Assembly (NCBI GenBank): GCA_001899635.1
Contig: MKVQ01000023.1
Location: 99,815 to 163,814 of the forward strand
Length of the DNA stretch: 64,000 bases
Source of the DNA: Myxococcales bacterium 68-20
GTDB lineage: Bacteria; Myxococcota_A; Polyangia; Polyangiales; Polyangiaceae
Direction of reading: 5' to 3'
Position numbers and translations under genes: made by a program
The notes under the pieces: generated by a model
What the model was told of the DNA's origin: nothing
Databases searched by the model: none
Seen by the model: only the letters and a program-made list of their open reading frames with translations
Shown: piece after piece, positions 40,453 through 51,654 of the stretch
Layout: each line of letters opens with the position of its first letter
Position numbering within the stretch: the stretch's first letter is position 1

Positions 40453-41829
40453 GTGCAACGCGTGCGCCTCAGCGTATTCGACATCTTCAAGATCGGGATT
40501 GGCCCTTCGAGCTCTCATACCGTCGGGCCGATGAAGGCCGCGCGCCGGTTCGCCGAAGCGCTCGAGCACCAGGGTTCGTTCGGGCGGGTCGCCCGTGTGA
40601 CGGTGGAGCTGTACGGCTCGCTCGGCCACACCGGTAAGGGCCACGGGACGGACGTCGCCGTCCTGCTCGGCCTCGAAGGTGAGCTGCCGGACGAGACCGA
40701 TGTCGATGCCGTCCCCGCGCGCCTTGCGCGCATCAGTGCCTCCAACGAGGTCCGCCTTCTCGGGCGTCAGCCGGTGGCCTTTCGCGTCGCCGACCAGCTC
40801 GTCTTCCACCGCCGCAAGTCGCTCCCGCTCCACTCGAACGGGATGCGCTTCGTGGCGGCTGACGCTTCGGGCGAGACGCTCCTCGATCGCGTCTACTACT
40901 CGGTGGGCGGCGGCTTCGTCGTCGATCAGTCCGATCCGGAGAAGGCGAGCGCGGACGAGAAGGCTCTCCCCTACCCCTTCAAGACCGGAGCCCAGCTCCT
41001 CGAGCTGTGCAAGAGCAACGGGCTCTCGCTGAGCACGCTCGTGCTCGAGAACGAGAAGGCGCTCCGCCCCGAGGCCGAGGTGCGTGCGGGCGTGATGCTG
41101 CTCGTCGAAGCGATGCGCGCCTGCGTCCGCCGCGGCTGCGAGCGTGAGGGCATCCTCCCCGGCGGCCTCAAGGTGAAGCGCCGTGCCGCGTCCCTCCATC
41201 GCAAGCTGCGCGCGGACCCGACGTCGGACGACCCGCTCCACGCGATGGACTGGGTCAACCTCTGGGCGCTCGCGGTCAACGAGGAAAACGCCGCCGGCGG
41301 GCGCGTCGTCACCGCGCCGACGAACGGCGCCGCCGGGATCGTGCCGGCGGTCCTGCACTACTACGCGCGCTGGGTCCCGGGCGCCAACGACGACGGCGCG
41401 GTCCGCTTCCTCCTCGCGGCGGCGGCGATCGGGATGCTCTACAAGATGAACGCCTCGATCTCCGGAGCCGAGGTCGGCTGCCAGGGCGAGGTCGGCGTGG
41501 CGTGCAGCATGGCCGCCGGCGCGCTCGCCGAGGTGATGGGCGGCTCGCCCGCGCAGGTCGAGAACGCCGCCGAGATCGCGATGGAGCACAACCTCGGGCT
41601 CACCTGCGATCCGATCGGCGGGCTCGTGCAGGTCCCGTGCATCGAGCGGAACGCGATGGGCGCCGTGAAGGCGATCAACGCAGCTCGCCTCGCGCTCCGC
41701 GGCGACGGCTCGCACCTCGTCTCGCTCGACAAGGTGATCGCGACCATGCGCCAGACCGGCGCCGACATGCTCACGAAGTACAAGGAGACCGCGCGCGGCG
41801 GTCTCGCAGTGAACATCGTCGAGTGCTGA
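40453..41829 (+). CDS. sdaA: L-serine dehydratase (single-chain, Fe-S)
   Basis: 458 residues; GTG start at 40453, with a second GTG at 40462 giving [12 protein letters not shown]. The N-terminal beta domain begins [19 protein letters not shown], the signature of the family. The alpha domain has [39 protein letters not shown] and [19 protein letters not shown], which carry the Cys ligands for the catalytic [4Fe-4S] cluster. It converts L-serine to pyruvate and ammonia in the cytoplasm. Both domains are fused, as in the E. coli type. Ends at a strong hairpin shared with the convergent asnS. Confidence 0.96.
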   Translation: MQRVRLSVFDIFKIGIGPSSSHTVGPMKAARRFAEALEHQGSFGRVARVTVELYGSLGHTGKGHGTDVAVLLGLEGELPDETDVDAVPARLARISASNEVRLLGRQPVAFRVADQLVFHRRKSLPLHSNGMRFVAADASGETLLDRVYYSVGGGFVVDQSDPEKASADEKALPYPFKTGAQLLELCKSNGLSLSTLVLENEKALRPEAEVRAGVMLLVEAMRACVRRGCEREGILPGGLKVKRRAASLHRKLRADPTSDDPLHAMDWVNLWALAVNEENAAGGRVVTAPTNGAAGIVPAVLHYYARWVPGANDDGAVRFLLAAAAIGMLYKMNASISGAEVGCQGEVGVACSMAAGALAEVMGGSPAQVENAAEIAMEHNLGLTCDPIGGLVQVPCIERNAMGAVKAINAARLALRGDGSHLVSLDKVIATMRQTGADMLTKYKETARGGLAVNIVEC

Positions 41830-41853
41830 GCGTCGTCGTCGCGCGGCTACGCG

Positions 41854-41900
41854 CGCCCGAGTCGAAGACGCGCCCCTGAAGGGTGCGCCCGACTCGGGCG
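41854..41900. terminator. Bidirectional terminator between sdaA and asnS
   Basis: Arms CGCCCGAGTC and GACTCGGGCG (10 bp, perfect) enclosing a second smaller stem (GCGCCCCT against AGGGTGCGC). It sits in the 78-bp gap between two convergent stop codons. Confidence 0.65.
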
Positions 41901-41907
41901 GCGGCCG

Positions 41908-43326
<1,419 letters not shown>

Positions 43327-43622
43327 GGGTGGCACTCCAGTAATCCCGCTGGCTCCCGGCGCCAAGACGCTCGACGCGCCTACGGCCCCGTCCGCTTCGA
43401 ATCCGCTCCGCGGGCGCTCGGGCCCCTCGCCCCGCCCACCGGAAGCCCGACGGCCCGCCTCGGCGCCGGCGCTGCCCGCATCCCCGGCGCCAAACCTCGT
43501 CGCTTCCCCGCCCGGCCACCGGTAGCGTCCTTCGCCTCGGGGCTCGACCTCGTGACCGCCCGCGGTCAACCCCACCGCCCGCCTGCCGCTCGGCTCGCTC
43601 CGGAGATGCCGAACGTCCTCGT
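43327..43622. other. GC-rich spacer
   Basis: Nearly 300 bp of very GC-rich sequence between asnS and the SDR remnant. It contains runs such as GGGCGCTCGGGCCC but no gene, clear promoter or hairpin of note. The asnS promoter should lie here. Confidence 0.4.
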
Positions 43623-43955
43623 TCAGCTCCAGATGATCTTCACCCAGGTCGCAACCGCGACGAGCCAGACGAGGGCCGCCATCGAGAGCGGATGGGTCAG
43701 GCGCACCGGTCGACGCTCGAGCGCCCGCATCACGAGCTTCGCGGCAGCATCGGCCGTGATCATGAACGGCTTCGCGCTGGCCTTCGCCATCTTCGTGTCC
43801 ACGAAGCCGAGACGCACGTTGGTGAGCGCAACGCCGGTTCCGCGAAGCGCGAGGGAGAGCCCCTCGACGTAGGACGAGAGGGCCGCCTTCGAAGCGTTGT
43901 ACGCGGGCGCCTCGCTCGACACGAGGATGTCGGCCTGCCCCCAAGTCGCCGACCG
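43623..43955 (-). pseudogene. Short-chain dehydrogenase remnant (C-terminal part only)
   Basis: An open reading frame of 99 codons from a GTG (43922), continuing a little upstream without a start. It encodes [20 protein letters not shown] (the YxxxK active-site motif), [20 protein letters not shown] and [20 protein letters not shown], then a hydrophobic end ([20 protein letters not shown]). The N-terminal half with the NAD-binding fold and catalytic Ser is missing, and the break is next to the start of the SGNH gene. Best read as a truncated, inactive gene. Confidence 0.7.
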
Positions 43956-44020
43956 ACTCCGGCAACTCGCAAAGGCTGGAAAAAGCTCCTAGCCTGCGGC
44001 CCCGCGTTCGACGGAGCTTC

Positions 44021-44764
44021 ATGATGAACCGCCACACTCTCGCCGCCTTCTCGATCCTCGCGCTCTTCGCTTGCTCGAAGCCCCAGCCTGGCGGCGCCGG
44101 GGCCGACGCCTCCCCGCCCACGCACGAGACCGCGGCATCGGCCACCCCATCGAGCGCGCCCCCTCCCACGCCGGCTCCCGCTCCTGCGCCCGCGCCGGCT
44201 CCGGTGCCGAAGAAGTACACGAGGGTCCTCCACACCGGAGACTCGATGGTCGGCGGCGGGCTCGCACGCGCGCTCGGACCGAAGTTCGAGGCCGACGGGA
44301 CGAAGTATCACCGCGACGTCATCGAGAGCGGGACGATCCACGAGTTCTCGCAGAACGATCACCTGCCGAAGCTGATCGCGCGCACCAAGCCGGACCTGAT
44401 CCTGCTCACGCTCGGCGCGAACCACGTTCCGCACAGCATCGATCCGGAGAAGGAGATCGGCCCGTACCTGCCGAAGCTCCTCAAGCGCGTCGAGGGGATC
44501 GACTGCTACTGGATCGCTCCGCCGATCTGGAAGCCCTCGCAGGCGAAGTTCAACAAGTGGCTGAGCGAGCACGTCGCGCCGTGCCGCTTCTACGACGGCT
44601 CGCACCTCGAGATCGCGCGCCGCGCGGACAAGATCCATCCGAACGAGAAGGGCGGCGAGGTCTGGGCCGACGACTTCTGGACGTTCTTCAAGGGAGAGGG
44701 CGCGTTCGTCGAGAGCGGCTCGGACCCGTCCGCCGGCCTGCTTCCGGACGCGGGCGCGCGCTGA
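44021..44764 (+). CDS. SGNH/GDSL-hydrolase-like lipoprotein
   Basis: 247 residues. Signal ends [10 protein letters not shown] (lipobox), then an Ala/Pro/Thr-rich tether ([20 protein letters not shown]). The catalytic-like domain has [17 protein letters not shown] (GDS block with the nucleophile Ser), [13 protein letters not shown] (block III GxN type) and [20 protein letters not shown] (block V DxxH). These four residues form the SGNH set, so an esterase or acyl-hydrolase acting at the cell surface is likely. A related O-acetyl-sugar esterase role is possible but not shown. Ends at a GC hairpin. Confidence 0.85.
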   Translation: MMNRHTLAAFSILALFACSKPQPGGAGADASPPTHETAASATPSSAPPPTPAPAPAPAPAPVPKKYTRVLHTGDSMVGGGLARALGPKFEADGTKYHRDVIESGTIHEFSQNDHLPKLIARTKPDLILLTLGANHVPHSIDPEKEIGPYLPKLLKRVEGIDCYWIAPPIWKPSQAKFNKWLSEHVAPCRFYDGSHLEIARRADKIHPNEKGGEVWADDFWTFFKGEGAFVESGSDPSAGLLPDAGAR

Positions 44765-44774
44765 TTTCGCGCGC
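44754..44774. terminator. GC hairpin at the end of the SGNH gene
   Basis: Arms GCGCGCG and CGCGCGC around CTGATTT, overlapping the stop codon. Short but perfect; a possible terminator between two convergent genes. Confidence 0.35.
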
Positions 44775-44867
44775 ACCGGCTCGCTCGGGGTCTGCAGCCG
44801 TTCCACTCGTTCCGGTTCGTCGCGTGCTCGCTGGTTGCTCACTCCGCCTCGGCGCGAGCTCCGGCGA

Positions 44868-45323
44868 TCAGAGCAGGTAGACCTCGGCCGAACGTGCTTC
44901 GAGCGTCTCGATCGTGCAGTAGGCACCGAGATCGGCAAGCGCGTGGACGAAACGCGCGACGAGGCCGCCGGGAGCAGGCGCATTCTCCGGCGCAGCCGTG
45001 GCCGCCCGAACGCCGTCGGCAGGCGCATGCGCCGGGATCACCTTCGGGAGAAGCACCTGCACCTCGTAACCGGGAAGGTCGTCGGTGGAGGTTGGCGGCG
45101 CGCCGCGCTTCGCGAAGCGCGCCTCGATGCGCGCGATGCGGCCGTCGTCTTCGTCGAACGCGAACTCGAACGACCAGAGCATGAGCTCGCACGGGAGCGA
45201 CGAGACCTCGAGGAAGACGCGCATCACGTCCGCCACGATCAGAGGATGGAGCTCGGCGATCTTCTCGCATAGGCGCACGTGAAGCGCTTCGACGTCGAAT
45301 CGCTGAGCCGGAACCCGGTCCAT
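44868..45323 (-). CDS. Hypothetical protein
   Basis: 151 residues. No family recognised. The first half (VDVEALHVRLCEKIAELHPL-type helices, then VSSLPCELMLWSFEFAFDED) looks globular. A Pro/Ala segment separates it from a C-terminal stretch ALADLGAYCTIETLEARSAE. No signal peptide or transmembrane helix, so probably cytoplasmic. Codon use fits the neighbours, which supports a real gene. Convergent with the SGNH gene. Confidence 0.6.
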   Translation of the reverse strand: MDRVPAQRFDVEALHVRLCEKIAELHPLIVADVMRVFLEVSSLPCELMLWSFEFAFDEDDGRIARIEARFAKRGAPPTSTDDLPGYEVQVLLPKVIPAHAPADGVRAATAAPENAPAPGGLVARFVHALADLGAYCTIETLEARSAEVYLL

Positions 45324-45558
45324 CCCGGGCCCTCAGTAGCAGGCCCGGCGGCCGGTCGACGAGAGGATCGCTTCCGGCGAATCGGCCGGCCCCGCCCGGG
45401 GTGGCTTGACAACCAGGCTCACTGCTCGGCACCGCTGATTTCACCGTCGACGGCGCCGGGGCGCGCGCGGATCCACGCGGCTCGACGCTGGCACGTCGCC
45501 TGCTGTGCGCCCGCCGACGGCGCCACGATGGGCAGTTGGTCGCGGAGCGGTCGCCGGC

Positions 45559-46608
45559 TCAGCGCGTGAGGGTCGCGACGTCGACGACGGCGCGGTAGCG
45601 CACGTCTCCGCGGAGGACGCGCTCGTAGGCGGCGTTGATCTCCTGGACGCCGATCACCTCGACGTCCGACACGATCCCGTGCTTGCCGCAGTAGTCGAGC
45701 ATCGCCTGGGTCTCGGCGATGCCGCCGATGTTCGAGCCGACGAGGCGCCGGTTGCCGAGGATGAGCGCGGCCGCATCGAGCGGGATCGGCGCCGGCGGGA
45801 TGCCGAGCAGGACCATCGTCCCGAGCGGGCGGAGCGTCCGGAGGTACTCGTTGTAGTCGTGCACCGCCGAGACGGTGTCGAGGATCAGATCGAACCGCCC
45901 GCGCAGCCGCTCGAAGGTCCCCTTCTCCTTCGTGACCTCGAACTCGGTCGCGCCGAGACGACGCGCGTCGGCCTCCTTCGCACGGGAGGTGCTGAGGACC
46001 GTGACCTCGGCTCCCAGCGACCGCGCGAGCTTCACCGCCATGTGCCCGAGGCCGCCGAGCCCGACGACGGCGACGCGATCCCCCTTCTTCGTCTTCCACT
46101 CATGGAGCGGAGAGAACGTCGTGATCCCCGCACACATGAGCGGCGCCGCGCCGGCGGGATCGAGAGTCTCGGGAACGCGAAGCACGAAGTGGTCTCGAAC
46201 CACGATGCGGGTCGAGTAGCCGCCGAACGTCGGCGTCTTTCGATCCATCTCGGTGCCGTTGTACGTGAACGCCGCGCCCTTCTCGCAGAACTGCTCGAGG
46301 TTGTCTCGGCAATGCCCGCACGCGAGGCAGGAGTCGACGTAGCAACCGACACCAGCGAGGGCGCCCGGCTGGACCTTCACGACATCACGGCCGACCTCGA
46401 CGACGCGGCCGACGATCTCGTGCCCCGGCACCATCGGGTACATCGAGCTCTGCCACTCGTTCCTGACCTGATGGATGTCGGAGTGACAGATGCCGCAGAA
46501 GAGGATGTCGATCACGACGTCGTTCGGTCCCGGATCCCTGCGATCGATCGTGAACGGACTCAGCGGCTCGGTGGGGCCGGCAGCAGCGTACGCGGGTACC
46601 TTCGTCAT
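45559..46608 (-). CDS. Zinc-dependent alcohol dehydrogenase (YahK/CAD-like)
   Basis: 349 residues from MTKVPAYAAAGPTEPL. Catalytic zinc motif CGICHSDIHQVRNEW and MVPGHEIVGRVVEVG; structural zinc site with four Cys in SCLACGHCRDNLEQFC. The NAD(P)-binding motif is VAVVGLGGLGHMAVKLARSL, followed by LSTSRAKEADARRLGA, where the Ser/Thr-Arg pair favours NADPH. Matches the cinnamyl-alcohol-dehydrogenase-like group of bacterial aldehyde reductases. Probably reduces a broad range of aldehydes in the cytoplasm. Lies downstream of the kinase-like gene on the same strand with a 136-bp gap. Confidence 0.93.
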   Translation of the reverse strand: MTKVPAYAAAGPTEPLSPFTIDRRDPGPNDVVIDILFCGICHSDIHQVRNEWQSSMYPMVPGHEIVGRVVEVGRDVVKVQPGALAGVGCYVDSCLACGHCRDNLEQFCEKGAAFTYNGTEMDRKTPTFGGYSTRIVVRDHFVLRVPETLDPAGAAPLMCAGITTFSPLHEWKTKKGDRVAVVGLGGLGHMAVKLARSLGAEVTVLSTSRAKEADARRLGATEFEVTKEKGTFERLRGRFDLILDTVSAVHDYNEYLRTLRPLGTMVLLGIPPAPIPLDAAALILGNRRLVGSNIGGIAETQAMLDYCGKHGIVSDVEVIGVQEINAAYERVLRGDVRYRAVVDVATLTR

Positions 46609-46744
46609 GGCGCGGTCTCCTCCGCTCCTTCGCTTCGCAAGCGACATACCGAACGCACGACGTCGACAGGTCGCCGCGCCGTTCGGTCGAGCCCCTCGCG
46701 ACGCTGCAAGAGCTCGTACGGCGCGGCGGCTCGGTCGTGCGCAG

Positions 46745-47704
46745 CTACGCGAGCGTGCGGAGGACCGTGCGCACGAGTCGCTGGCCGTAGCCGTCGCTCC
46801 GCCACTGCGACTTCGCCCAGCCCGCGAGGAAGCGGTAGAAGTCGGCGCACGCGATCGGGTAGAGCGCGCGCCACTCGGCCTCGAGCGCCTCGACGTCGAC
46901 GGCGTCCCCGTGTCTCCGCGCGACGGCCGCGCGGAGCTTCTGGAAGTAGAAGTCGAGGTGCCGCCGCTCGCGAGCCTCGTCGCCGAAGTGCCCGCACAGG
47001 AGATAGGCGACGTCCTTCATCCCGCAACCACCACCCACGTACTGGAAGTCCACCGCGGCGACCGCGCCGCCGCCACGCGCGAAGCAGAAGTTCGCGAGCT
47101 TCGCGTCGCCGTGGACGATCGTCGCGAAGGCACACGTTCGGAGCTTCCGGTCGAGCACCGGTGCGGCCTCACGAAGCGCGCCGTCGTCGGTCGCGGCGAG
47201 CTCGTCGGGGCGCGTCGCGAGATGCCAGTACGTGCCGTCCTTCCAGAGCCCGGCGGGCGCCACTCCGAGAAAGCGTGCATGGAACGCAGCGAGCCACGCG
47301 AGGCAGGCATCGAGCTCGCTCGGCGTCGCGCCTCGCCGGCGCTCCGGGAAGCCGGCCGCATCGAGGTCTTCGAGCGCGAGGATCCACTGGCCGTCGACCA
47401 CGCGCGCGCCGATCAACGACGGCACGCGGCATTCGTGCTCGCACCGCGAGGCGAAGGTGCGGTACCAGGCGGTCTCGACGTCGTACGAGCGGCATTTGCG
47501 CGCGTGCGAGACATCCGGCTTCGCACCGCGGGTCCGAGCCGGTGGCTTCACCCATTTCACGATCGCCGTCGTCGCCGTGGCGCCGTCGAGGTGAACGCGA
47601 AAGAGCTCGCCGTAACCGCTCCACAACGACTGGATCCGCTCGCCGCGACGGACGTCGCGGGCGCCCGTGGCCTCGGCGATCCACTGAAGGTCGGGCTCCC
47701 GCAT
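46745..47704 (-). CDS. CHK/EcKinase-type phosphotransferase-like protein
   Basis: 319 residues from MREPDLQWIAEATGA. Kinase-fold landmarks: TAIVKWVKPP (ATP-binding Lys), VETAWYRTFASRCEHECRVP, the Brenner motif FATIVHGDAKLANFCF (HGDxxxxN) and AVDFQYVGGGCGMKDVAYLL (metal-binding Asp). The FQYVG.G..KDVAYLL block is typical of the ecdysteroid-kinase-like/DUF1679 group rather than antibiotic kinases. A small-molecule phosphotransferase is expected; the substrate is unknown. The gene starts only 14 bp after the hrpA stop, so the two are likely co-transcribed. Confidence 0.85.
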   Translation of the reverse strand: MREPDLQWIAEATGARDVRRGERIQSLWSGYGELFRVHLDGATATTAIVKWVKPPARTRGAKPDVSHARKCRSYDVETAWYRTFASRCEHECRVPSLIGARVVDGQWILALEDLDAAGFPERRRGATPSELDACLAWLAAFHARFLGVAPAGLWKDGTYWHLATRPDELAATDDGALREAAPVLDRKLRTCAFATIVHGDAKLANFCFARGGGAVAAVDFQYVGGGCGMKDVAYLLCGHFGDEARERRHLDFYFQKLRAAVARRHGDAVDVEALEAEWRALYPIACADFYRFLAGWAKSQWRSDGYGQRLVRTVLRTLA

Positions 47705-47718
47705 CGACGCGCCCCTCG

Positions 47719-50700
47719 TCAGCGGAGCGCGCCGAGCGCGGCGGCTACCTTGGCGACGGACATGGGCACCGGCGTCTTGAGCTCGGGGGCGAAGATCGCG
47801 ACCCGCAGCTCCTCGAAGGCCCATCGGAGCTCACGCGCCAAGTCCTGATCGCGAGCGGCGCTGCGCTTGGTGAGGAACGAGCTCCAGAGCGGCGCGAACG
47901 GCGCGTGCTTGTCGCTGTCCTTGCGCGGATCGGCGACCGCGCGCTGGAGGCGGGCCTGCGCAGCGCGGAGGTAGCGCGGGTATTGCTCGAGACGAGACAG
48001 CGGTACCCACCCGATGAGATCGACCGGGAAGAGGTGCTCGAGCTGCGCGTACATGTCGACGATCGCGTTCCGTCCGCTCGGGTGCTTCGAGGCGTTCCGG
48101 AGCGCCACGAGCGTCCGATCGAGCTCGGACGCGATCGGCTTGATTGCGTCGGTGAAGACCCGCGCAGCCGGATCGATGCGCGGCTTGCCGGCCGAGGCGA
48201 TCTGCTCGAAGGCGGCCTTCGTGCGCGGCAGGGGCGCGTCGCCGTCGAGCCGGAAGGCGACGTCGACGATGCGCGCGAGCAGCGACGTTCGGAACGTCTC
48301 GGTCTCGACGCGTGACGGCATCGCTCCGTTCGGACGAGCGAACGCCGCGGGGAACCGCGGGGTGATCGCGGAGAGGGTCTGCCGCGCGGCGATCATCAGG
48401 AGCCGACGAACGCCGGCACGCGACGCCGTCTCCGCGGTGCCGGACGACTCGAGGAGCACGAGCTCGACGTCCTTGCCGCTATCGACGAGCGCCGGGTAGC
48501 TCCGCACCTGTTGGCCCGCGACGCTGCGCATCACGTGCTCGGGGAGCTCGCCGAAGTCCCAAGTGGTGAGCCCTTTCCGCTCCCATCGCGGTGCTGGCGC
48601 GCTGCTCTTCCAGACGGCCCGCGCCCGTGCACCGTGGCGCTTCAACAGATCGTCGACGTCACGGCTCTGCTCGACGACCTTGCCGTGCTCGTCCACGACG
48701 CGGCACGTGAGGCGGAGATACGCCCCGACGGCATCCGGCCGGAATGCGTCCTCGGGGACGTTTGCGCCGGTCACCTCCGCGAGCGCCCGAGCGAGCGCCG
48801 GGATCATCGACCCCTTGAACGGCTCGAGCCGCGACGCGATCGCGCGCGCGACCTCCGGGATCTCGCCGACCTCGCGCCGGTGCGCGCGCGGCAGCTCGTA
48901 GAGGAGCGCCGCGATCTTTTCTTCGTGCCACCCCGGGATCGTCCAGTCGAGCTGGCCCTGCTCGAGCTGCGGGAGCAAGACGAGCGGCACCGTGAGCGTG
49001 ACGCCGTCGTCGTCGGCCGAAGGATCGAAGCGGTACGTCACCGCCACGCGCGCCCCGTGGAGCACGAGCGTGTCGGGATAGTCCGCCGGCGCGAGGTTCC
49101 GCTCGCCGGTGAGGACGTCCTCCATCGAGAGCCAGAGGATGCGCGGGTCGTCCTTCTCGGCCCGCTCGCGCCACGTCTCGAACATCTTTCCGTTCACCAC
49201 GTCGTCGGGGACGCGGCGTTCGAAGAACGCGAGCAGTGCGTCGTCGTCGGCGAGCATGTCGCTCCGCCGCGCCTTGTCGCGCAGCCGCGCGACCTCCGCG
49301 AGGAGCTCCTGGTTCTTCTGCTGGAAGGCGCCTCGCGTCGTGTACTCGCCGCGCACGAGCGCGTGGTCGAGGAACATCCGCCGCGCCTCGGCCGGGGCCA
49401 CGCTGGCGTAGTCGACGCTCCGATCGCGGGCGATGGAGAGGCCGAAGAGCGTCGCGTGCTCGCGCACCGACGCCCGCGCAGAGCGCTCCGACCAGTGCGG
49501 ATCCGAGTAGCTCTTCTTGAGCAGGTGCGGAGCGGCGTCGAGAAGCCACTCGGGCTCGATCTTGGCGACCATCCGGGCGAAGAGCTGCGACGTCTCGACG
49601 AGCTCGAACGCCATCACCCACGCCGGCGGCTTCTTCGCGAGCGCCGACGACGGGTGGATCGCGAAGCGAGTCTGCTTTGCGCCGATGTAGACGCGCTGCT
49701 CGGGGTTCCACTTCCCCACCTTCGACAGGAGCCCGGTCACGAGCGCGCGATGAAGCGCGTCGCTGCCGTCGGCGCTCGGCTGCGGCGGCGGAGCGGCGGA
49801 GCGGTCACGTCGAGGGCCGTTCGTCTTCGGGCCGATCCCGAGCTCGCGCACGACCTCCTCGAGCTGGCGGTGGATCTCACCCCACTCGCGGATCCGCATG
49901 AAGGAGAGGAAGCTGTCCCGGCACGTGCGCCTCAGGTTCGAGGTCCCCTTCCGCTCCGCCTCCTTCACGAAGTCCCACAGGCGAAGGAGCCCGACGAAGT
50001 CGGAGCGTTCGTCGCGGAACCTCCTGTGGAGCTCGTCGGCCTTCTGCTGCGCCTCGCGAGGTCGCTCGCGCGGGTCCTGGATGTTGAGCGCCGCCGCGAT
50101 CACGAGGATCTCGCGGAGGCAGCCGTGATCGGCCCCCGCGAGGATCATCCGTCCGATGCGCGGATCGACGGGGAAGCGCGCGAGGCGCTCGCCGAGCGGC
50201 GTGAGCTCGCGCCGCCCATCGAGCGCGCCGAGCTCTTCGAGGACGCGGTAGCCCTCGGCGATCGCCTTCGGGTGCGGCGGATCGAGGAACGGGAAGTCCT
50301 CGACGTCGCCGAGCCCGAGCGACTTCATCCGTAGGATGACACCGGCGAGCCCGGTCCGCTTGATCTCGGGATCGGTGAACCCAGGACGCGCAGCGAAGCT
50401 CTGCTCGTCGTACAGGCGCACGCAGATCCCTTCGCGGACGCGACCGCAGCGGCCCTTGCGCTGATCCGCGCTCGCCTGGGAGATGCCTTCGATCTGAAGG
50501 CGCGTGGTGCCCGAACGCGGGTCGTATCGCGAGAGCCGCGCGATGCCGGTGTCGACGACGTAGACGATCCCCGGGATCGTGACCGACGTCTCGGCGACGT
50601 TGGTGGCGAGGATCACGCGGCGCTGCGGGATGCTCGTGAAGACCTTGCTCTGCTCGGCGGCGGAGAGACGCGCATAGAGCGGCTGGACGACGGTGTGCCG

Positions 50701-51489
50701 GAGGTTCCGCGCGAGGAGCGCATTCTCGGTCTCGCGGATCTCGCGCTCTCCGGGGAGGAAGACGAGGATGTCGCCGCGGGGGTCGAGCGAGGTCACGTTC
50801 TCGACCGCAGCGGCCACCGCCTCCGCGACATCGGCGTCGTCGTTCGGCGGCTCGTAGAGGACGTCGACCGGGAACGTCCGGCCCTCGACCTCCACGACGG
50901 GAGCGCCGCCGAAGAACTCGGAGAAGCGCGCCGTCTCGAGCGTCGCCGAGCTCACGATGACCTTCAGGTCGGGCCGCTGGGGAAGGATGCGCTTCACCCA
51001 CCCGAGCAGGAAGTCGATCGTGAGGCTCCGCTCGTGGGCCTCGTCGATGACGAGCGTGTCGTAGCGACGGAGCAGCGGGTCGCCGTGGATCTCGGCGAGG
51101 AGGATGCCGTCCGTCATGAACTTCACGTAGGTGCCGGGCGAAGTCCGATCGTCGAAGCGGATCTGGTAGCCGACGTCGGTGCCGAGCGGCGATCCGAGCT
51201 CGCTCGCGACGCGCGCGGCCACGCTGGTAGCGGCGATGCGGCGAGGCTGGGTGACGCCGATGACCTTCTCGAGGCCGCGCCCCATCGCGAGCGCGATCTT
51301 CGGGAGCTGGGTCGTCTTCCCGGAGCCGGTCGCGCCCGCGACGATGACGACAGGATGAGCGTCGATCGCCGTCGCGATGTCGGCGACGCGCGCGGAGACG
51401 GGCAGCTCCGGCGGGAACTCGATCGGCGACCGATCGCCGTCGTGCGCGCTCACGGTCGAGCTCGGAGACGCGGGAAGGTCGGCAGACAT
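47719..51489 (-). CDS. hrpA: ATP-dependent RNA helicase HrpA
   Basis: 1,256 residues from MSADLPASPSSTV. DEAH-box helicase core: Walker A AGATGSGKTTQL (about 51-62), VTQPRRIAA, LVIDEAHERS (DEAH), VSSATLETARF, and C-terminal motifs ATNVAETSVTIPGIVYV and QRKGRCGRVREGICVRLY. After the helicase-associated domain comes a long HrpA-specific C-terminal region (for example FRPDAVGAYLRLTCRVVDEH and LLMIAARQTLSAITPRFPAA). Length and this extension separate HrpA from the shorter HrpB. In bacteria it is linked to mRNA handling and rescue of stalled ribosomes. First of two co-oriented genes, divergent from pepO. Confidence 0.96.
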   Translation of the reverse strand: MSADLPASPSSTVSAHDGDRSPIEFPPELPVSARVADIATAIDAHPVVIVAGATGSGKTTQLPKIALAMGRGLEKVIGVTQPRRIAATSVAARVASELGSPLGTDVGYQIRFDDRTSPGTYVKFMTDGILLAEIHGDPLLRRYDTLVIDEAHERSLTIDFLLGWVKRILPQRPDLKVIVSSATLETARFSEFFGGAPVVEVEGRTFPVDVLYEPPNDDADVAEAVAAAVENVTSLDPRGDILVFLPGEREIRETENALLARNLRHTVVQPLYARLSAAEQSKVFTSIPQRRVILATNVAETSVTIPGIVYVVDTGIARLSRYDPRSGTTRLQIEGISQASADQRKGRCGRVREGICVRLYDEQSFAARPGFTDPEIKRTGLAGVILRMKSLGLGDVEDFPFLDPPHPKAIAEGYRVLEELGALDGRRELTPLGERLARFPVDPRIGRMILAGADHGCLREILVIAAALNIQDPRERPREAQQKADELHRRFRDERSDFVGLLRLWDFVKEAERKGTSNLRRTCRDSFLSFMRIREWGEIHRQLEEVVRELGIGPKTNGPRRDRSAAPPPQPSADGSDALHRALVTGLLSKVGKWNPEQRVYIGAKQTRFAIHPSSALAKKPPAWVMAFELVETSQLFARMVAKIEPEWLLDAAPHLLKKSYSDPHWSERSARASVREHATLFGLSIARDRSVDYASVAPAEARRMFLDHALVRGEYTTRGAFQQKNQELLAEVARLRDKARRSDMLADDDALLAFFERRVPDDVVNGKMFETWRERAEKDDPRILWLSMEDVLTGERNLAPADYPDTLVLHGARVAVTYRFDPSADDDGVTLTVPLVLLPQLEQGQLDWTIPGWHEEKIAALLYELPRAHRREVGEIPEVARAIASRLEPFKGSMIPALARALAEVTGANVPEDAFRPDAVGAYLRLTCRVVDEHGKVVEQSRDVDDLLKRHGARARAVWKSSAPAPRWERKGLTTWDFGELPEHVMRSVAGQQVRSYPALVDSGKDVELVLLESSGTAETASRAGVRRLLMIAARQTLSAITPRFPAAFARPNGAMPSRVETETFRTSLLARIVDVAFRLDGDAPLPRTKAAFEQIASAGKPRIDPAARVFTDAIKPIASELDRTLVALRNASKHPSGRNAIVDMYAQLEHLFPVDLIGWVPLSRLEQYPRYLRAAQARLQRAVADPRKDSDKHAPFAPLWSSFLTKRSAARDQDLARELRWAFEELRVAIFAPELKTPVPMSVAKVAAALGALR

Positions 51490-51654
51490 CGCCCCGCGAA
51501 ATAGCACTTCTCCGGCCGAGTCACCCGGAGACCGACCTCGCGACGCGAAAGAGGGCCCGCGGCGAGCGGTCGCCGGAGGCATTGTTCACGGGCGGTCGTG
51601 ACACGGCAGGTGGAGGTTGCATCGCAGCGGAGCACTCGCTACCTCCTGAGGCCC

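Noticed and set aside
43327-44235. 300-codon N-terminal extension of asnS
   Set aside because: AsnRS begins at the OB-fold; the extension is low-complexity and runs antisense to the SGNH gene.
45505-48315. 936-codon plus-strand open frame
   Set aside because: Antisense shadow of the alcohol dehydrogenase, kinase-like and hrpA genes, which have full motifs.
48511-50334. 607-codon plus-strand open frame
   Set aside because: Antisense to hrpA; composition driven by GC-rich codons, no signal or motif.
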